Source: Xiphophorus maculatus (lineage: Eukaryota > Chordata > Actinopteri > Cyprinodontiformes > Poeciliidae). Taken from it: a stretch of 64,000 bases of DNA. The position numbers and the translations under genes were made by a program. The stretch lies in assembly GCF_002775205.1 (NCBI RefSeq), contig NC_036448.1:2029498-2093497 (forward strand), written 5' to 3'. The notes beneath the pieces are model-generated. The model did not search any database and was not told the DNA's origin. It worked only from the letters and a program-made list of their open reading frames with translations. Of this stretch, positions 53,861 to 64,000 are shown piece after piece (the first letter of the stretch is position 1; each line of letters begins with the position of its first letter).

Positions 53861-54997
53861 ATTCCTTTTTTTTTTCTAACTGCCGACTGATGGAAGCTAC
53901 TCATTGATACCTTTGTCTCCTCTCACATTATGTTGCTAAAGATGTCTGCTTGCCTTCTTTCTATATAATTTATATTTGCCAAAAGTACCTCTTGACTCTT
54001 GATCATGCTGGTATTTCTTTTCTTTTTTTTTTTACTGCAATAAAGACAACAGGAGGGGGAGCAGCAAAGTCTTACAGCCGCTTTGTACCACCTGAAATCC
54101 AGTTTGTACATGACGATGAATAAATGAATGAATGGGTCACATGCTTTTTGGTTGTGTGGTCTAGTTCAGCCTGGTTCAGACAGCAGCTGGGAAGGACGTG
54201 ACCTGCAAGTTCTATGGAAACCAGTTGCTGGGTTTTACCGTGTGTATCAGCACATAGGAAAAATCATCTAAACTACCAGATACTACAGTTATTTAAAATC
54301 TAATGGTGAGATTGTACAATGTCATGATTTAGCATAGATTAAAAGAAACAGGACAAATAAGTTCACCCATGTTTTAGTGGTTTTTAGAACAACCTTTAGG
54401 AATGTTTAGAGCTACACTTGTCTCTGAGATGATGAGGAGAAATGTTTACACATTTCATTTTGCAACATTGCATCTGCTCAGTGAGCTTTGAGGTCCCACT
54501 GCAGAATTGATCTGAGATCTGGAGTTTGGATCATTTAGGGACTGATGTGTTTTTTTTGTTTTGTTTTTTTTTTTAGCCATTTTGCTTTAAGTTTCTTAGT
54601 GTGACTGGGATCCTGCTAAGGATGACAATTAGCAAATGTTATTGAAAAGACGATTTATTTCAGAAACTTTCACTAAGTCAAATACATTATATAAACTAAC
54701 TACACAGCCGGCTCTTTAAAATACAGTTTTAAATTTTTTTCATTTTTATAACATTTTTTTATAAAATTTTGTATTTTCAATACAAATCTTTACAGTTACA
54801 ATTTTACAAAAAATCATACAATTTCTGTACAAACTACAAAAAAAGACCACCCTTATTAAATTGTAAATTCCCAGCATTGAACCAAATATTTGAAATGAAT
54901 TAACTTTCCCAATCTGCTCTGAGGAATTATTACTGCCAGACCTGTGATTTATCACTTAGACAGCTCCTGTCTGGCAGTAGGAAGTAGGGTAAAGAAA

Positions 54998-55160
54998 CAT
55001 TGTGTCCCTCCATGAAGAAATTCATGAACAGATGAGAAACAAAGTCACAGACATTTATCAGACTGGAAAAGGTTACACAGGTTTTTGGACTCTGTTCACC
55101 ACTGAATGTCATCACAAACAGAGAAAACATGGAACTGTTACCAACCAACCAGAAGTGGCA
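54998..55160 (+). pseudogene. Decayed Tc1 transposase N-terminus
   Basis: The frame reads EQMRNKVTDIYQTGKGY and then RKHGTVTNQP, which correspond to the first helix-turn-helix and the linker of teleost Tc1 transposases. The DNA (ATTTATCAGACTGGAAAAGG; AGAGAAAACATGGAACTGTT) fits too. The remainder and the termini are missing. Confidence 0.5.
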
Positions 55161-55507
55161 TTCTTAATTCTAGAGAAAACACGGACAACTCATCCAGAGA
55201 AACAAAACGGAAGTTGGTTTCCGAATGCATCTTCTGATTCGGGAAATGGCTAACAGGCGATTCCACCTCATTTTTTACTACTACAAATTGTTTTCTCATT
55301 ATAAAGATACAGTGCGTCAGGGAGAAAAAGCCCAAACAAATCCAGGGAGAGTCATGCTAAGCTAACTGCTAGTTATGAGGATTCAGGACAGAACTGAAGC
55401 ATCTGTCCTAAGATCATGACATCGAGATCTCCAAAGAGTTCTGCTAACTACCACTGTGTTATTGCAAAGCTGCTATAAATGGATTTTGAAGTGATCCGTT
55501 GGACCCT

Positions 55508-55552
55508 CCAACCTTAAGATGGAGGCCTGATCCGTCTCCATCTTGAGGTTGG
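55508..55552. repeat. 17-bp-stem hairpin with one wobble pair
   Basis: CCAACCTTAAGATGGAG and CTCCATCTTGAGGTTGG pair across an 11-base loop with a single T:G mismatch that would wobble in RNA. It lies in the gap downstream of dpp9 and angptl4. Expression is unknown. Confidence 0.75.
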
Positions 55553-55590
55553 CTGGATGTGGGCTTCTTCGGATGAGCGGTGACACAGGT

Positions 55591-55604
55591 TGACCTTGTG
55601 ACCT
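55591..55604 (-). promoter_or_regulatory. Perfect DR2 hexamer repeat
   Basis: The minus strand reads AGGTCA-CA-AGGTCA, a consensus retinoid-receptor (RAR/RXR) or related arrangement. It is about 2.4 kb downstream of the angptl4 stop codon. Role is inferred only. Confidence 0.35.
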
Positions 55605-56097
55605 GGAGGATCACAGCGGATGAAGCAAATTAACTAAGCGGGGCAAAGAAGTGCAAAGTGTAGCGCTGAAAATTAAAGCTGACACCTTAAAGCTTTAGTT
55701 TGCTTCCAGGTAAAATAACATGCAAGACACCTGCCAAGTGAGGCTGAGTGACATGCAAGCATAAGTTGAAGAAAAAAAAAATTATACAGCATAAAATGTG
55801 AGAAAATCTAATCCTGTCAGTACTTTGACAAAATTGGTAATTATTTTGATGTCAAATAAAAACAATCCAAAACAAGAGAATGAAACAGTCAGTCATTCAT
55901 ATTTGTGGTCTTCATAATATAAACTATTGAGTGTAGAATAAATCAGTTGGCTGTTCGATGCTTCTGGCCATTTATTGTATTGATGTTACATAAATTGACA
56001 AGGGCAAGTTTAGCTGGACCACAGGTACAGAAGTGTTCGTTTCCTTTATGCCTGGTCTTCCAGTGGTTAGCAGGACTGTGGTCACTTTTTTCCTGGG

Positions 56098-56146
56098 GTG
56101 TGTGTATATGTATATAGGGGTGTGTGCGCGCGCGTGTGTGTGTGTG
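56098..56146. repeat. TG/CG alternating microsatellite
   Basis: GTGTGTGTATATGTATA then GTGTGTGCGCGCGCGTGTGTG: alternating purine-pyrimidine with a CG core, a likely Z-DNA former. Confidence 0.9.
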
Positions 56147-57226
56147 GCTTATTTGTATTGGATACAGTGTAAGGCCCATGTGAGGACCCACTAGTCCTTA
56201 TGCCAGACCCCATAAGAAGTGGTGCTGTTTGGGGGTTGGCGGTTTAGGACTGAGGTGTGAATTGAGTTCGGGTTTGGTTTAGGGTAAGTGTCAGAGTTAG
56301 GCTGTAGAAATGAATGAGAAATGAATAGAAGTCAATGAAATATTCCTGTGAAGCTAGACAAACCTAGCTACTGTGTGCGTGTGTATGTAGGTATATATAT
56401 GTATAATGTGTGTGCGTTTGGATCTACAATGAGCAGGTTAACAGCCAATGCCTTCATGTTGTTTCCCAAAAAATTGACAACTTTATAAATTTTACAATAC
56501 TTGAATTTTTTTATATTCTTAATCTCAAAAATATTTATAGAATTCACCTAATTTAATTTGGGCCCACAAGTTTTATGTGAAGTACAATTTTTGCAAAACA
56601 CGCATTCATTAAAAACAAAATTAATTCAAATCGGAATTGAATTAATGGATGGATGATTTCCCCAGTAAGCTCTTTCGAAATTCTGGCCCAGCAGTTAAAT
56701 AAAATTCACAAATCTGGAGATTTGTTTAATTTGAACTTTTAAACATTGACTTTTGTTAAACTTTTTGTGGCTCCCAAAGACTTTCAACTTGATGATTTTG
56801 GCCCATGTGCCAAAACGTTTGGACACCACTGGGTTAGCTAGATGAAGAACAACCCAAAACCACCAGATCTCATGTCTATCACACATTGTGAGATGCTGGA
56901 ACACCCCTATGACTGGGCATTGTGAATATCATCATGGTGTTGACAGAGATGAATATTGAATGAATACCCAAAACAAATATTTGTTTAAATCAGTTTTATT
57001 GGCTCAATGTGGCCAAAATGGTCATTTTTCTCCTACTGCCCTCCCCAATTCACCCCCCAAAATACCTCAATATAAATTACAAACAGAAAGCAGCACATAA
57101 TACATACATGGTTTTTAAATAAGAAAAATATATTTAAAACATCAGACTTTGAAGTCAACTGGCAAAGATCAGAAACATACTTTACTAAAAAACAGACATT
57201 TTTCAAATATGTACAAAACAATGCCA

Positions 57227-57232
57227 TTTATT
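57227..57232 (-). other. angptl4: Possible angptl4 polyadenylation signal
   Basis: AATAAA on the minus strand lies about 770 bases after the angptl4 stop. Another candidate lies near 56992. No transcript end can be fixed from sequence alone. Confidence 0.35.
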
Positions 57233-57999
57233 GAAAAACTAGTCAATATGACTAAATATCAAACCCTCCAGAAGAAAAAAAAATCAGTGAAGAAGACTTT
57301 CAGTCGATTCTGACTATAGAACATATAGTATGTGTTAAGAAAGGCAGGAAAGGTGAGTAATATCGATGCTAACGTAGCGTAAAGCTAGTTGTCAACAGTT
57401 TACCCCATTACCAAACTCCAGCCTCATCATGCTGAAATCTGCTGTTTATGTTTTAAATGGTTATTTGGTCCACAGCTTGTGGTTTTAAGAGTTTGCTGAC
57501 TCACCATGTCACTAGTGTAAATGCCTTGCACAAAAACAGCAAATCTGCAGCTGATGTGATGCTAACAGTCACATTTGCTAATTACCAAACCTCAGCACAA
57601 AGCCACATCATCCCCAGTGAGGCGTCTGAGCTTGTTGGAAAATGTGTGATGACTCCCAGCCCAGTCCACAGGCTGAGACTTGCTCACATCTACAGGATGA
57701 AACCTCATCAGGAAAACATATTAGAGAAATTTTCCACTGCACATTTGGCTTTGGACTCAGTTACTGGCTGTGGCCTCACATAGCAATAAGGAATCTGTCT
57801 TTTCACACAACAGACCACAGAAAACTCTTTTCATCTGACTTTGTCCTTCTGCTATCAGGACTGTGGCTCTGGTGTCAGGTTTCCCCCTCACAAAGAAAAA
57901 GCCCAAGAGTTGGGCGTGTCTACCACAAAAACCAGCAATGAACAAAGAACGGACACTCAAGACTCTGCTTCCTTCTCCCTCTTTGTCTCTTTCAGCTCT

Positions 58000-60900
58000 T
58001 TAAGACTTGTTGATGGTAGCCGGAGCAATCATCATTGTGCTTGACTTTAGGGGATAGTAGCGCCCCCTCCAGGTCTTCCAGAAGATGGCTTGCTTCCTTT
58101 GGTGTCTCTGTTTGGGAGGAGGGCTCTGGAAATATCTCCCATTTAGGTTGGAGCGACCGCAGTTGCTGAACCACCAACCACCTTCAAAAACAGAATCAGC
58201 TTGATTAGCATGCTTCAGTCTTGCCAGAGTCGGTGTGACAGGACAGTGTGCCAGTACTTACCAGAGAGGTGTTTGGCACAGTTAATGTCACCTTTACGGT
58301 CATTGTCTTGGTCCCGGGTTGAGAACGGCAGAGCAAGAGCTGAGTCGGTGGTCAGGGAACTCTCCAGCGTATCAGTGGTGCCAGGTTCCTGAATCAGGAG
58401 TGAGTAGTTGGTTTCTTTTCCACCAAGTTCAAACGGGAAGCGAACTGATGCCGAGTCATCCCCCCAGTCTGAGAATTTGATGTTGAGGCTATAGCTGTCA
58501 TCTTTGGTGATGGCATGGATGTTTTCCAAGCCTAACCAGAACTCTCCTGAACAGGAACAGAAACCAAAACTTAATCCAAAACAACAAAAAGCTCACAACA
58601 TCTGTTGTTGTCTTAACTTCCCACATCTTTCAATGACTTCATTCTTAGTGCCAGGAGCTACTGAAGGCCTTACAGAGGAACTGAAAGGCAACCATCCTGA
58701 CCCCGCACTGACCAGCTAACACCGGATAGTGAAAGTGGATAAAACCCCAAAGAGTCTTTACCATTCAGGCTGCCAAAGCCTTTTTCGTAAGCCTGCCACA
58801 GCTGGTCAAAGTCTACAGAGCCGTCTTGGCGTCTTTGGATGACTGTCCATCCACCATCTGGGCAGAGAAACGTAGAGAAGTTGATCAAACAAACGTTACA
58901 TCATCCAGGAGACAGACTTAGCACTCAGAGGAAGTTCTGCTGCGCTCACCAGCTGTCATCTCACAGAAGACGTTGAAGGACTCAGAGTCACTTGGCTGGA
59001 TGGGGTAGACCCCGCTGGTGGTCTCTCCTCTCAGGAACAGTTCATGACAGTCTGTAGCCATTTCTGGAACAGCAGAGAGGGAGAAATCTAACATTGAGCA
59101 TTAAACGTGGAGGGATGTTGGTGAAACCTATCTTGTTAGTGCCTGGGCTGTCTAATATACTATTAGATTTTTCTCCGGTTATGTGAAAGATTCCTACAGA
59201 ACGCAAAACTGAACTGTTTGACAGGTTCAATATTGCCTTGTTGTTTAGTCTTAGGCTTCTTCCAGGTTGTCACCTCAGAGGGTTAACTGTGCAGGATGTC
59301 TTGACCTAACACATGATCTTGCTGTTACAGTTTCTCCGGGAATGCTGACAATGCTCAACACATTTAGCTGTTGCAGGCTCTACTCCCCCTGAGAAACCAC
59401 AGAAAATCGGCATAAACTGAAAGTTTTTTTAAGTCATCTGATTTCCAGAACTTGAACAAGTCACAAAATTAGCCCTACTCCCTGTTAGAATGAATCTGAT
59501 TAGTTTCCTCTGCTGAGCATTTAGAAATAGGTCAGTCTGTTTTAAAGAAACCCTCAGCTGAAGGAGAGCAGAGTGTTTGCAAATAAAACTAATCGTTCCA
59601 AGTGAGCAAAGCACAGCTTATTGCACCAAGTCTGGAGATACTAACTTACACCTGATAAAGCCATTAAAAACAAGAGTGTGTCTCTGTCGTAAACATGACC
59701 TTTCTCCCAGTTCCCAAGCAGAATTCCCCTCTTTTACAGCTGCCTGGCCTTGCAAGCTATAGGGTTACACACCATTCATCCTTTACATTCCTTATCCTCC
59801 CCCTTCCCCATGTCTGCGGCCTGTCACACCTCCGTCACGTGCATAGTAGCTAGGTAGTGACGTAGATGTGCATGGCTGCTGCATGCATGGGGAGTGATCA
59901 GATGGTAGGGTTTGGGGGGGATGGGGATGTTTCCTTAAGGGAGAAAAGCATCTAGAAACGGGAGTGGGGGAGAGTCTGGAGCTGCAAGCTGTCATTTGCC
60001 TAAGGAGGCAACATCTTGCCAATATTCAAGTGGCACCAGGTAGGAAAATGTAGTATATATTAATAAATTCTAATAAAGATGAAAAATCATGCATGCGATT
60101 GGCGGAATGTTGCCTAGCCGATCATAGACCTCTGACCTCTACTCTAAAGGAACAAACTCTGGGGGCTGCTGCCTGACTGTGGGTCAGAGGAAAGGCTACC
60201 TGAACTTTGGCACATTTCCAGAGGAAGAGAAAGAGTTTTCTTTCTGTTCAGGGTGTGGGGCATGTAGTGGGTGAGGGGGTGTGGATGTAGGGGAAAGGTT
60301 GCTCACTCATGAGGAACATCCAAACATTTGTTTTTGAGCCTGATGCCATAAAATTGGGAGGAGTCAAGAGTCTTCTATGAAAGGTTCACAGATAAATTTA
60401 GACAGCCTTTCCTTGTTTTCCTCCTCTTTCTTTGGCTCAGAGGGAAGTGTTATCAGTAAAAACAGAGTGCTGGAGATGGAGGCAGCCTCCCAGGCTCTGA
60501 GTAATCCACTAAAGCTTCTTGACCCTGACAGGATACTCTCTGAGACGCTGAACTTTCTCCCAGCTGGAACTCTGCCAGGAAAACTTGTCCATTTTTTCCC
60601 TCATTCACAAAGCACTGCTGATGTCAGAGTGTTGTGGTATTCCTGGGATATGTGGCGGACCTCGAATCACCTTTCACCTAGTTCACATCTAGAAGCAGTT
60701 CGGAGTTCGGTTTTGACTTTAAGTCAAGTTTTACAGCTCTCTAATAGCTTGAATTCCAGTTTTCACTTCATTTGTGGTTTTAGATGCACTTTTTTCTTAT
60801 TTGTCTCTGAAGAATAAGCTGAAAGTCTGTTTTGGGCCAAAGGCAAGTGATTTTTTTCACCATGTGTCTAAATTAGAGAGTTAAAAACATGCAGAGACCT

Positions 60901-63135
60901 ACAATTTTTAACAGATTAAAAGTTTTCCATTAAAAAAAAGATTTTATCTGCTTAATAATAAATTAAACATGTAAATTTTAATTAAATGAAGTCGAAAAGA
61001 ACAAATTACAAGATATAAATGTTCAATTGACAAGCTCGTCCTACAAACAAAAAATTATAAAAAGAATATTTTTATATCAGATCTGTTTGCTTGAGAGAGG
61101 AATGTGTGTCGTTAAACTGAGCACACAGAATGATTCCAACAGCCAAACCCTGCTCACCATCAGCCCCCACAGATCACCTAATATCACCATTACATGATCT
61201 ACTTTAAGCAATTATTTATTTTACACCTAACCTAACTATTATCATGGATGGAAATCTCAGCTTCTGCCTTGTGGATATTTAGAAACCAGCTTGGCCATTT
61301 TCAGCAGCCCAGTAGAGTCTGGATGAAGGCAGATATTCTCACAGGCTGGAGAGTTAAATGAGCTCCTCTGACTAAACTCAACATCCATTCTTTCCTCGTT
61401 TCAAAGGGAAGTGTTGTTCTCCCCTGTCACCACATGCTTGATCCAAATGGCTGAGCTTTTTAAGATAGCTAACTTTCTACCAAATGGCATTAGGAACTAC
61501 ATCTGAATGATTTAGAACTATATCAGACTGGAGTTTGAAGCTGCCTGGATAAATTGCATAGATTTGATAATAAATTTCTCTTACATGACTGTGAGATGAC
61601 AAAGGTGAGGTGAAATGTCACAAGATAACTAATCAGAACAGAAAAAAAATTGGAAATGTCAAAATGTTATTAAAAGTCAGATGATTTGTGTGACATTATA
61701 GAATAATTCAAGATGAAAAGGTTGTGTTCAGACTGGTGTATAATGTTAAAGGAAGCCAACCTCCCGTGTTGAGTTGATTGTGAGTCAGAACAGTCCACCT
61801 GTTGCCATTTCCGGGCTCGCGATTAGACTGACTTTAATTGTTAGTGATTTAAGCTTCTTTCTGTCCTCACCCAGCAGATGGTTTGCCACGTTTTGGCGTC
61901 AGATTTTCTTCAGCCCACTTAAGTCTGTGTGAAGGGAGGGGGATTTGTGGCGCTGAGGGGTTTTACTTACCGAGCGGCGAGTCGTGCTGCTCCTCTGCGT
62001 CGCTGTGCGCGGGGCCCTCGGTGCTGCCTCCGCCGCTGCCCCGGGGTGAGGGCCTCAGGCCGACCTGCTGGATCTGAACACAACAGGAAGCCCCCAAAAA
62101 CATGAATGAATTGTCCCCAGCTTTCAGAGAATGAAACCGACCAGTCTGTGAACGCGGCTCACCTGGCTCTGTAGCGTCCTGATGCGAACGTTCTGCTTGT
62201 CCAGTTTCTCCTGCTGGAGCCTGATGCGCTCCACCAGATCATCGATGCGTCTGTTCTGAGAGTCCAGCATGAGCTGTGGAAAGAAGCAGCATTAATAAGA
62301 CCCAGGTGGACGGTTCTGGTTTCACATGGAGCCCTGGTTATGCAACTGCCTTTCGCAGCCAGCTGGTTCTGGATCAGCCCGTTTCCCCGTCAGGCTCTCC
62401 AGGGTCCCAGCAGCCAGTAGCCCCTCACTCTACCATCTGATGCTTCAGGTCTCTTTGTCTAGCAACCCTGAAGTCTCTCTGCATGTGCTGCGTGCAGCTC
62501 CCCACCCTCTGCTCCTCCTGGGCTTTTTCATTCTAAAAGTGCACACTTTAATGCAGACTTGAGTCTACAAGCAGGAAGCATTGAACGCAAAGGAAGCCTC
62601 ATGTGTCCACCCTCCCATGACCCTTCCTCACCTGGATGCTGCGTGCATCGCTGCTGTTCCTGCTGCCGGGTCCCTGCAGCATGCCATCCACCCTCTCCTC
62701 CAGCCGGCTCATCCTCTCGCTCATGGTCCTCCTCTCCTGCTGCATCTCCTCCACCTTCTCCCTCAGCTCGGCTGTGACGTTGAGGAGCTGGCCCTCTCTG
62801 TCCTCCAGGTCTCGAGCTCGGGCCCTGAGGCTGTCCCCCTCTACCTGCTGCCTCTGGCTCTCTTTGCCCAGCTCGGCAGTGGTGCGGTTGAAGGCTTTCA
62901 GCTTGGTGAAGATGTCCCTCATCTGGCCTTTGGTTTTGTCTACGTGCTCCTTCAGGTTCTGGCCCAGCTGCAGCAGGCCGTGGGCCAGGATGTTAACGTC
63001 GTCCCGCGCTGCATACTGCACATGCTTCTCCTTGGCAGCAACAGTGCTTGGCGAGGCCCCCTTCCTCTCAAAGGGGAAAGCAGAGGCCATGAGCACCACC
63101 AGGCAAAGTATCAGGGCTGCAAGTGTTGTCTTCAT
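58000..63135 (-). CDS. angptl4: Angiopoietin-like 4
   Basis: The seven coding exons, in transcript order, are 63135-62632, 62273-62163, 62073-61971, 59063-58950, 58857-58762, 58546-58262 and 58181-58000, giving 464 aa (human 406). A signal peptide covers about residues 1-19. The lipoprotein lipase inhibitory motif follows at 44-72 ([20 protein letters not shown]), then a coiled coil to about 205 and a Gly/Ser/Pro-rich linker (206-239). A fibrinogen-like domain fills about 243-464 ([29 protein letters not shown]) with four cysteines. Sequons lie at N83, N119 and N160. The secreted protein inactivates lipoprotein lipase in tissues during fasting, and its C-terminal domain acts on vessels. The ATG at 63135 is chosen because the upstream in-frame codon is GTG. 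The motif separates it from ANGPTL3 and ANGPTL8. Confidence 0.96.
59064..61970 (-). other. angptl4: angptl4 intron 3
   Basis: A 2.9-kb phase-1 intron between the linker exon and the first fibrinogen-like exon. It carries a near-perfect DR1 element (60126-60138), a weaker DR1-like AGGGGA-A-AGGTTG (60289-60301, plus strand) and a CACGTG E-box (59836-59841). The 146-aa plus-strand frame at 60377-60817 has no family features. Confidence 0.8.
60126..60138 (-). promoter_or_regulatory. angptl4: Candidate PPAR response element (DR1) in angptl4 intron 3
   Basis: In gene orientation the site reads AGGTCA-G-AGGTCT, 11 of 12 half-site bases matching consensus. Mammalian ANGPTL4 is driven by PPARs through an element in intron 3 (established knowledge); this site is in the same intron. 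Binding in fish is an inference. Confidence 0.55.
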
Positions 63136-63241
63136 CGCTGCTGGAGCTTCCACCCCTCAAACCGAGTCCTGCCAAGTCTTGTGGAGTTGAACTGGAGAGC
63201 TGAGGCTCCTGGATGAACAGACACAGCTCTGCTGTTTTATA
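63136..63241 (-). promoter_or_regulatory. angptl4: angptl4 TATA box and 5' UTR
   Basis: On the minus strand GTATAAAAC lies with TATAAA at 63241-63236, which predicts a start near 63210 and a 5' UTR of about 75 bases. Flanking GC-rich sequence (CAGGGCTGGGAAAG) precedes it. A TATA promoter fits an inducible metabolic gene. Confidence 0.65.
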
Positions 63242-64000
63242 CTTTCCCAGCCCTGCAGTGTAAGCCATGCTGCTGCCTGCCATTGGCCAGCTGGGCAGAG
63301 GGAGGAGTGCAGCTGCTCTCAGGTTTCTGTTCCTCCTCCAGCTCCATATTAACCATTGATATCAGATGCTGTGTAAGGAAGGAGATGATATAAAAAAAGA
63401 TCACTTCTATCAAACCGTTGTCCTTCCTTCTGCGAGAAGAGCCACCTCACCACAGCTGGGGATGAAATTTGTAACATTTCTGATCCCTTCATCAGCGCAG
63501 GGACATTATGAAACAAGCTGTTAGACATATCAGGAGCCAGACACTGAGCCATCCAGATCAAATACTGCTGGAGTAGATGTTGGCATAGTTCATCAAAAGC
63601 TTTACAAATGTCAGAACAAAGAGCAGATGAGTCGGAGGAGAAACGCACATCGCAACTGAAACTGGTCAGGAACATTCCTGAGGAAGATTTAAGACTCAAA
63701 GTGGGAGGGAACTTTGGTCTCTTAAACACAAACATTTAGAATAGCTAATCTTATCAGCGTTTTCTGCCGTCTTATCTTTATTTCAAATAACACCAGCATG
63801 CTGGCAGCAGGATGAAGTTGGTGTGAAACAGTGAAGAATGAGAAACCTCCAGGGGACAGAAGCACAACTGCAGCATATTTCTACTCAGGTAAAAGTAAAA
63901 AGAAGCCATGCAAGAACTTACTCTAATATATCCAGTAGGTAATGTACATATATCTAAACACTAGAAGTACTTCCAGTGACAATTCCTAGTATTTACTGGA
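63242..64000. other. Upstream flank of angptl4
   Basis: Non-coding as far as can be seen. A 128-aa minus-strand open frame (63735-63349) has no recognised family motif, no promoter or splice context that supports it, and is within the length range expected by chance. Confidence 0.5.

Larger units (their letters stand above)
53861..57226. other. Convergent gap between dpp9 and angptl4
   Basis: No host gene is visible. Contents: a decayed Tc1 transposase start (54998-55160), a near-perfect hairpin (55508-55552), a perfect DR2 hexamer repeat (55591-55604) and a TG/CG microsatellite (56098-56146). Further AATAAA hexamers near 54042 and 54117 might be alternative dpp9 ends. Confidence 0.65.

Noticed and set aside
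60377-60817. 146-aa plus-strand open frame inside angptl4 intron 3
   Set aside because: No recognisable domain, low-complexity Ser/Leu/Phe composition, and about one frame of this length is expected by chance in 64 kb of such composition.
63349-63735. 128-aa minus-strand open frame upstream of angptl4
   Set aside because: No family match, no supporting splice or promoter context, and a length compatible with chance.

Overview
The window is vertebrate nuclear DNA from a ray-finned fish, most likely an acanthomorph teleost. It has split genes with GT-AG introns, long AT-rich non-coding stretches, and teleost-type Tc1, hAT-like, TTAA-flanked and SINE repeats. No species is assigned. Five genes could be built exon by exon with every splice phase closing: med26 (+), cnn2 (+), rps15 (+), dpp9 (+) and angptl4 (-). 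Their human counterparts all lie on chromosome 19p13 (established knowledge), so this looks like a conserved syntenic block and not a newly assembled system.

Layout: 1-8600 is non-coding apart from one weak candidate terminal mini-exon near 1330 and several repeats. 8910-12548 is med26 (3 coding exons, 611 aa), the Mediator subunit that docks elongation factors. 17953-28949 is cnn2 (7 exons, 317 aa), a calponin whose introns 1 and 6 carry large non-autonomous transposons. 29.9-33.3 kb is a repeat-rich gap with decayed Tc1 and LINE pieces and a 268-bp tetranucleotide array. 33348-36460 is rps15 (4 exons, 145 aa), with a first coding exon that is only the ATG. 38660-53376 is dpp9 (20 coding exons, 861 aa, or 885 aa with the long N-terminus), hosting a nearly intact Tc1 element in the sense orientation. 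53.9-58.0 kb is the convergent gap. 63135-58000 is angptl4 on the minus strand (7 exons, 464 aa) with a TATA box; sequence upstream of it runs to the window end.

The genes do not form a pathway: they cover transcription (med26), cytoskeleton (cnn2), translation (rps15), cytosolic proline-specific proteolysis (dpp9) and secreted control of lipoprotein lipase (angptl4). The observations most worth following are: Angptl4 lacks both the oligomerisation cysteines and the basic convertase site of the human protein; a near-perfect DR1 element lies in angptl4 intron 3, and three further hexamer-repeat sites lie elsewhere in the window; a conserved basic N-terminal exon gives the long Dpp9; med26 has a 78-bp stop-free in-frame intron; dpp9 has a NAGNAG acceptor; and there are several nested transposons and perfect hairpins. 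I found no sign of a previously undescribed multi-gene system.
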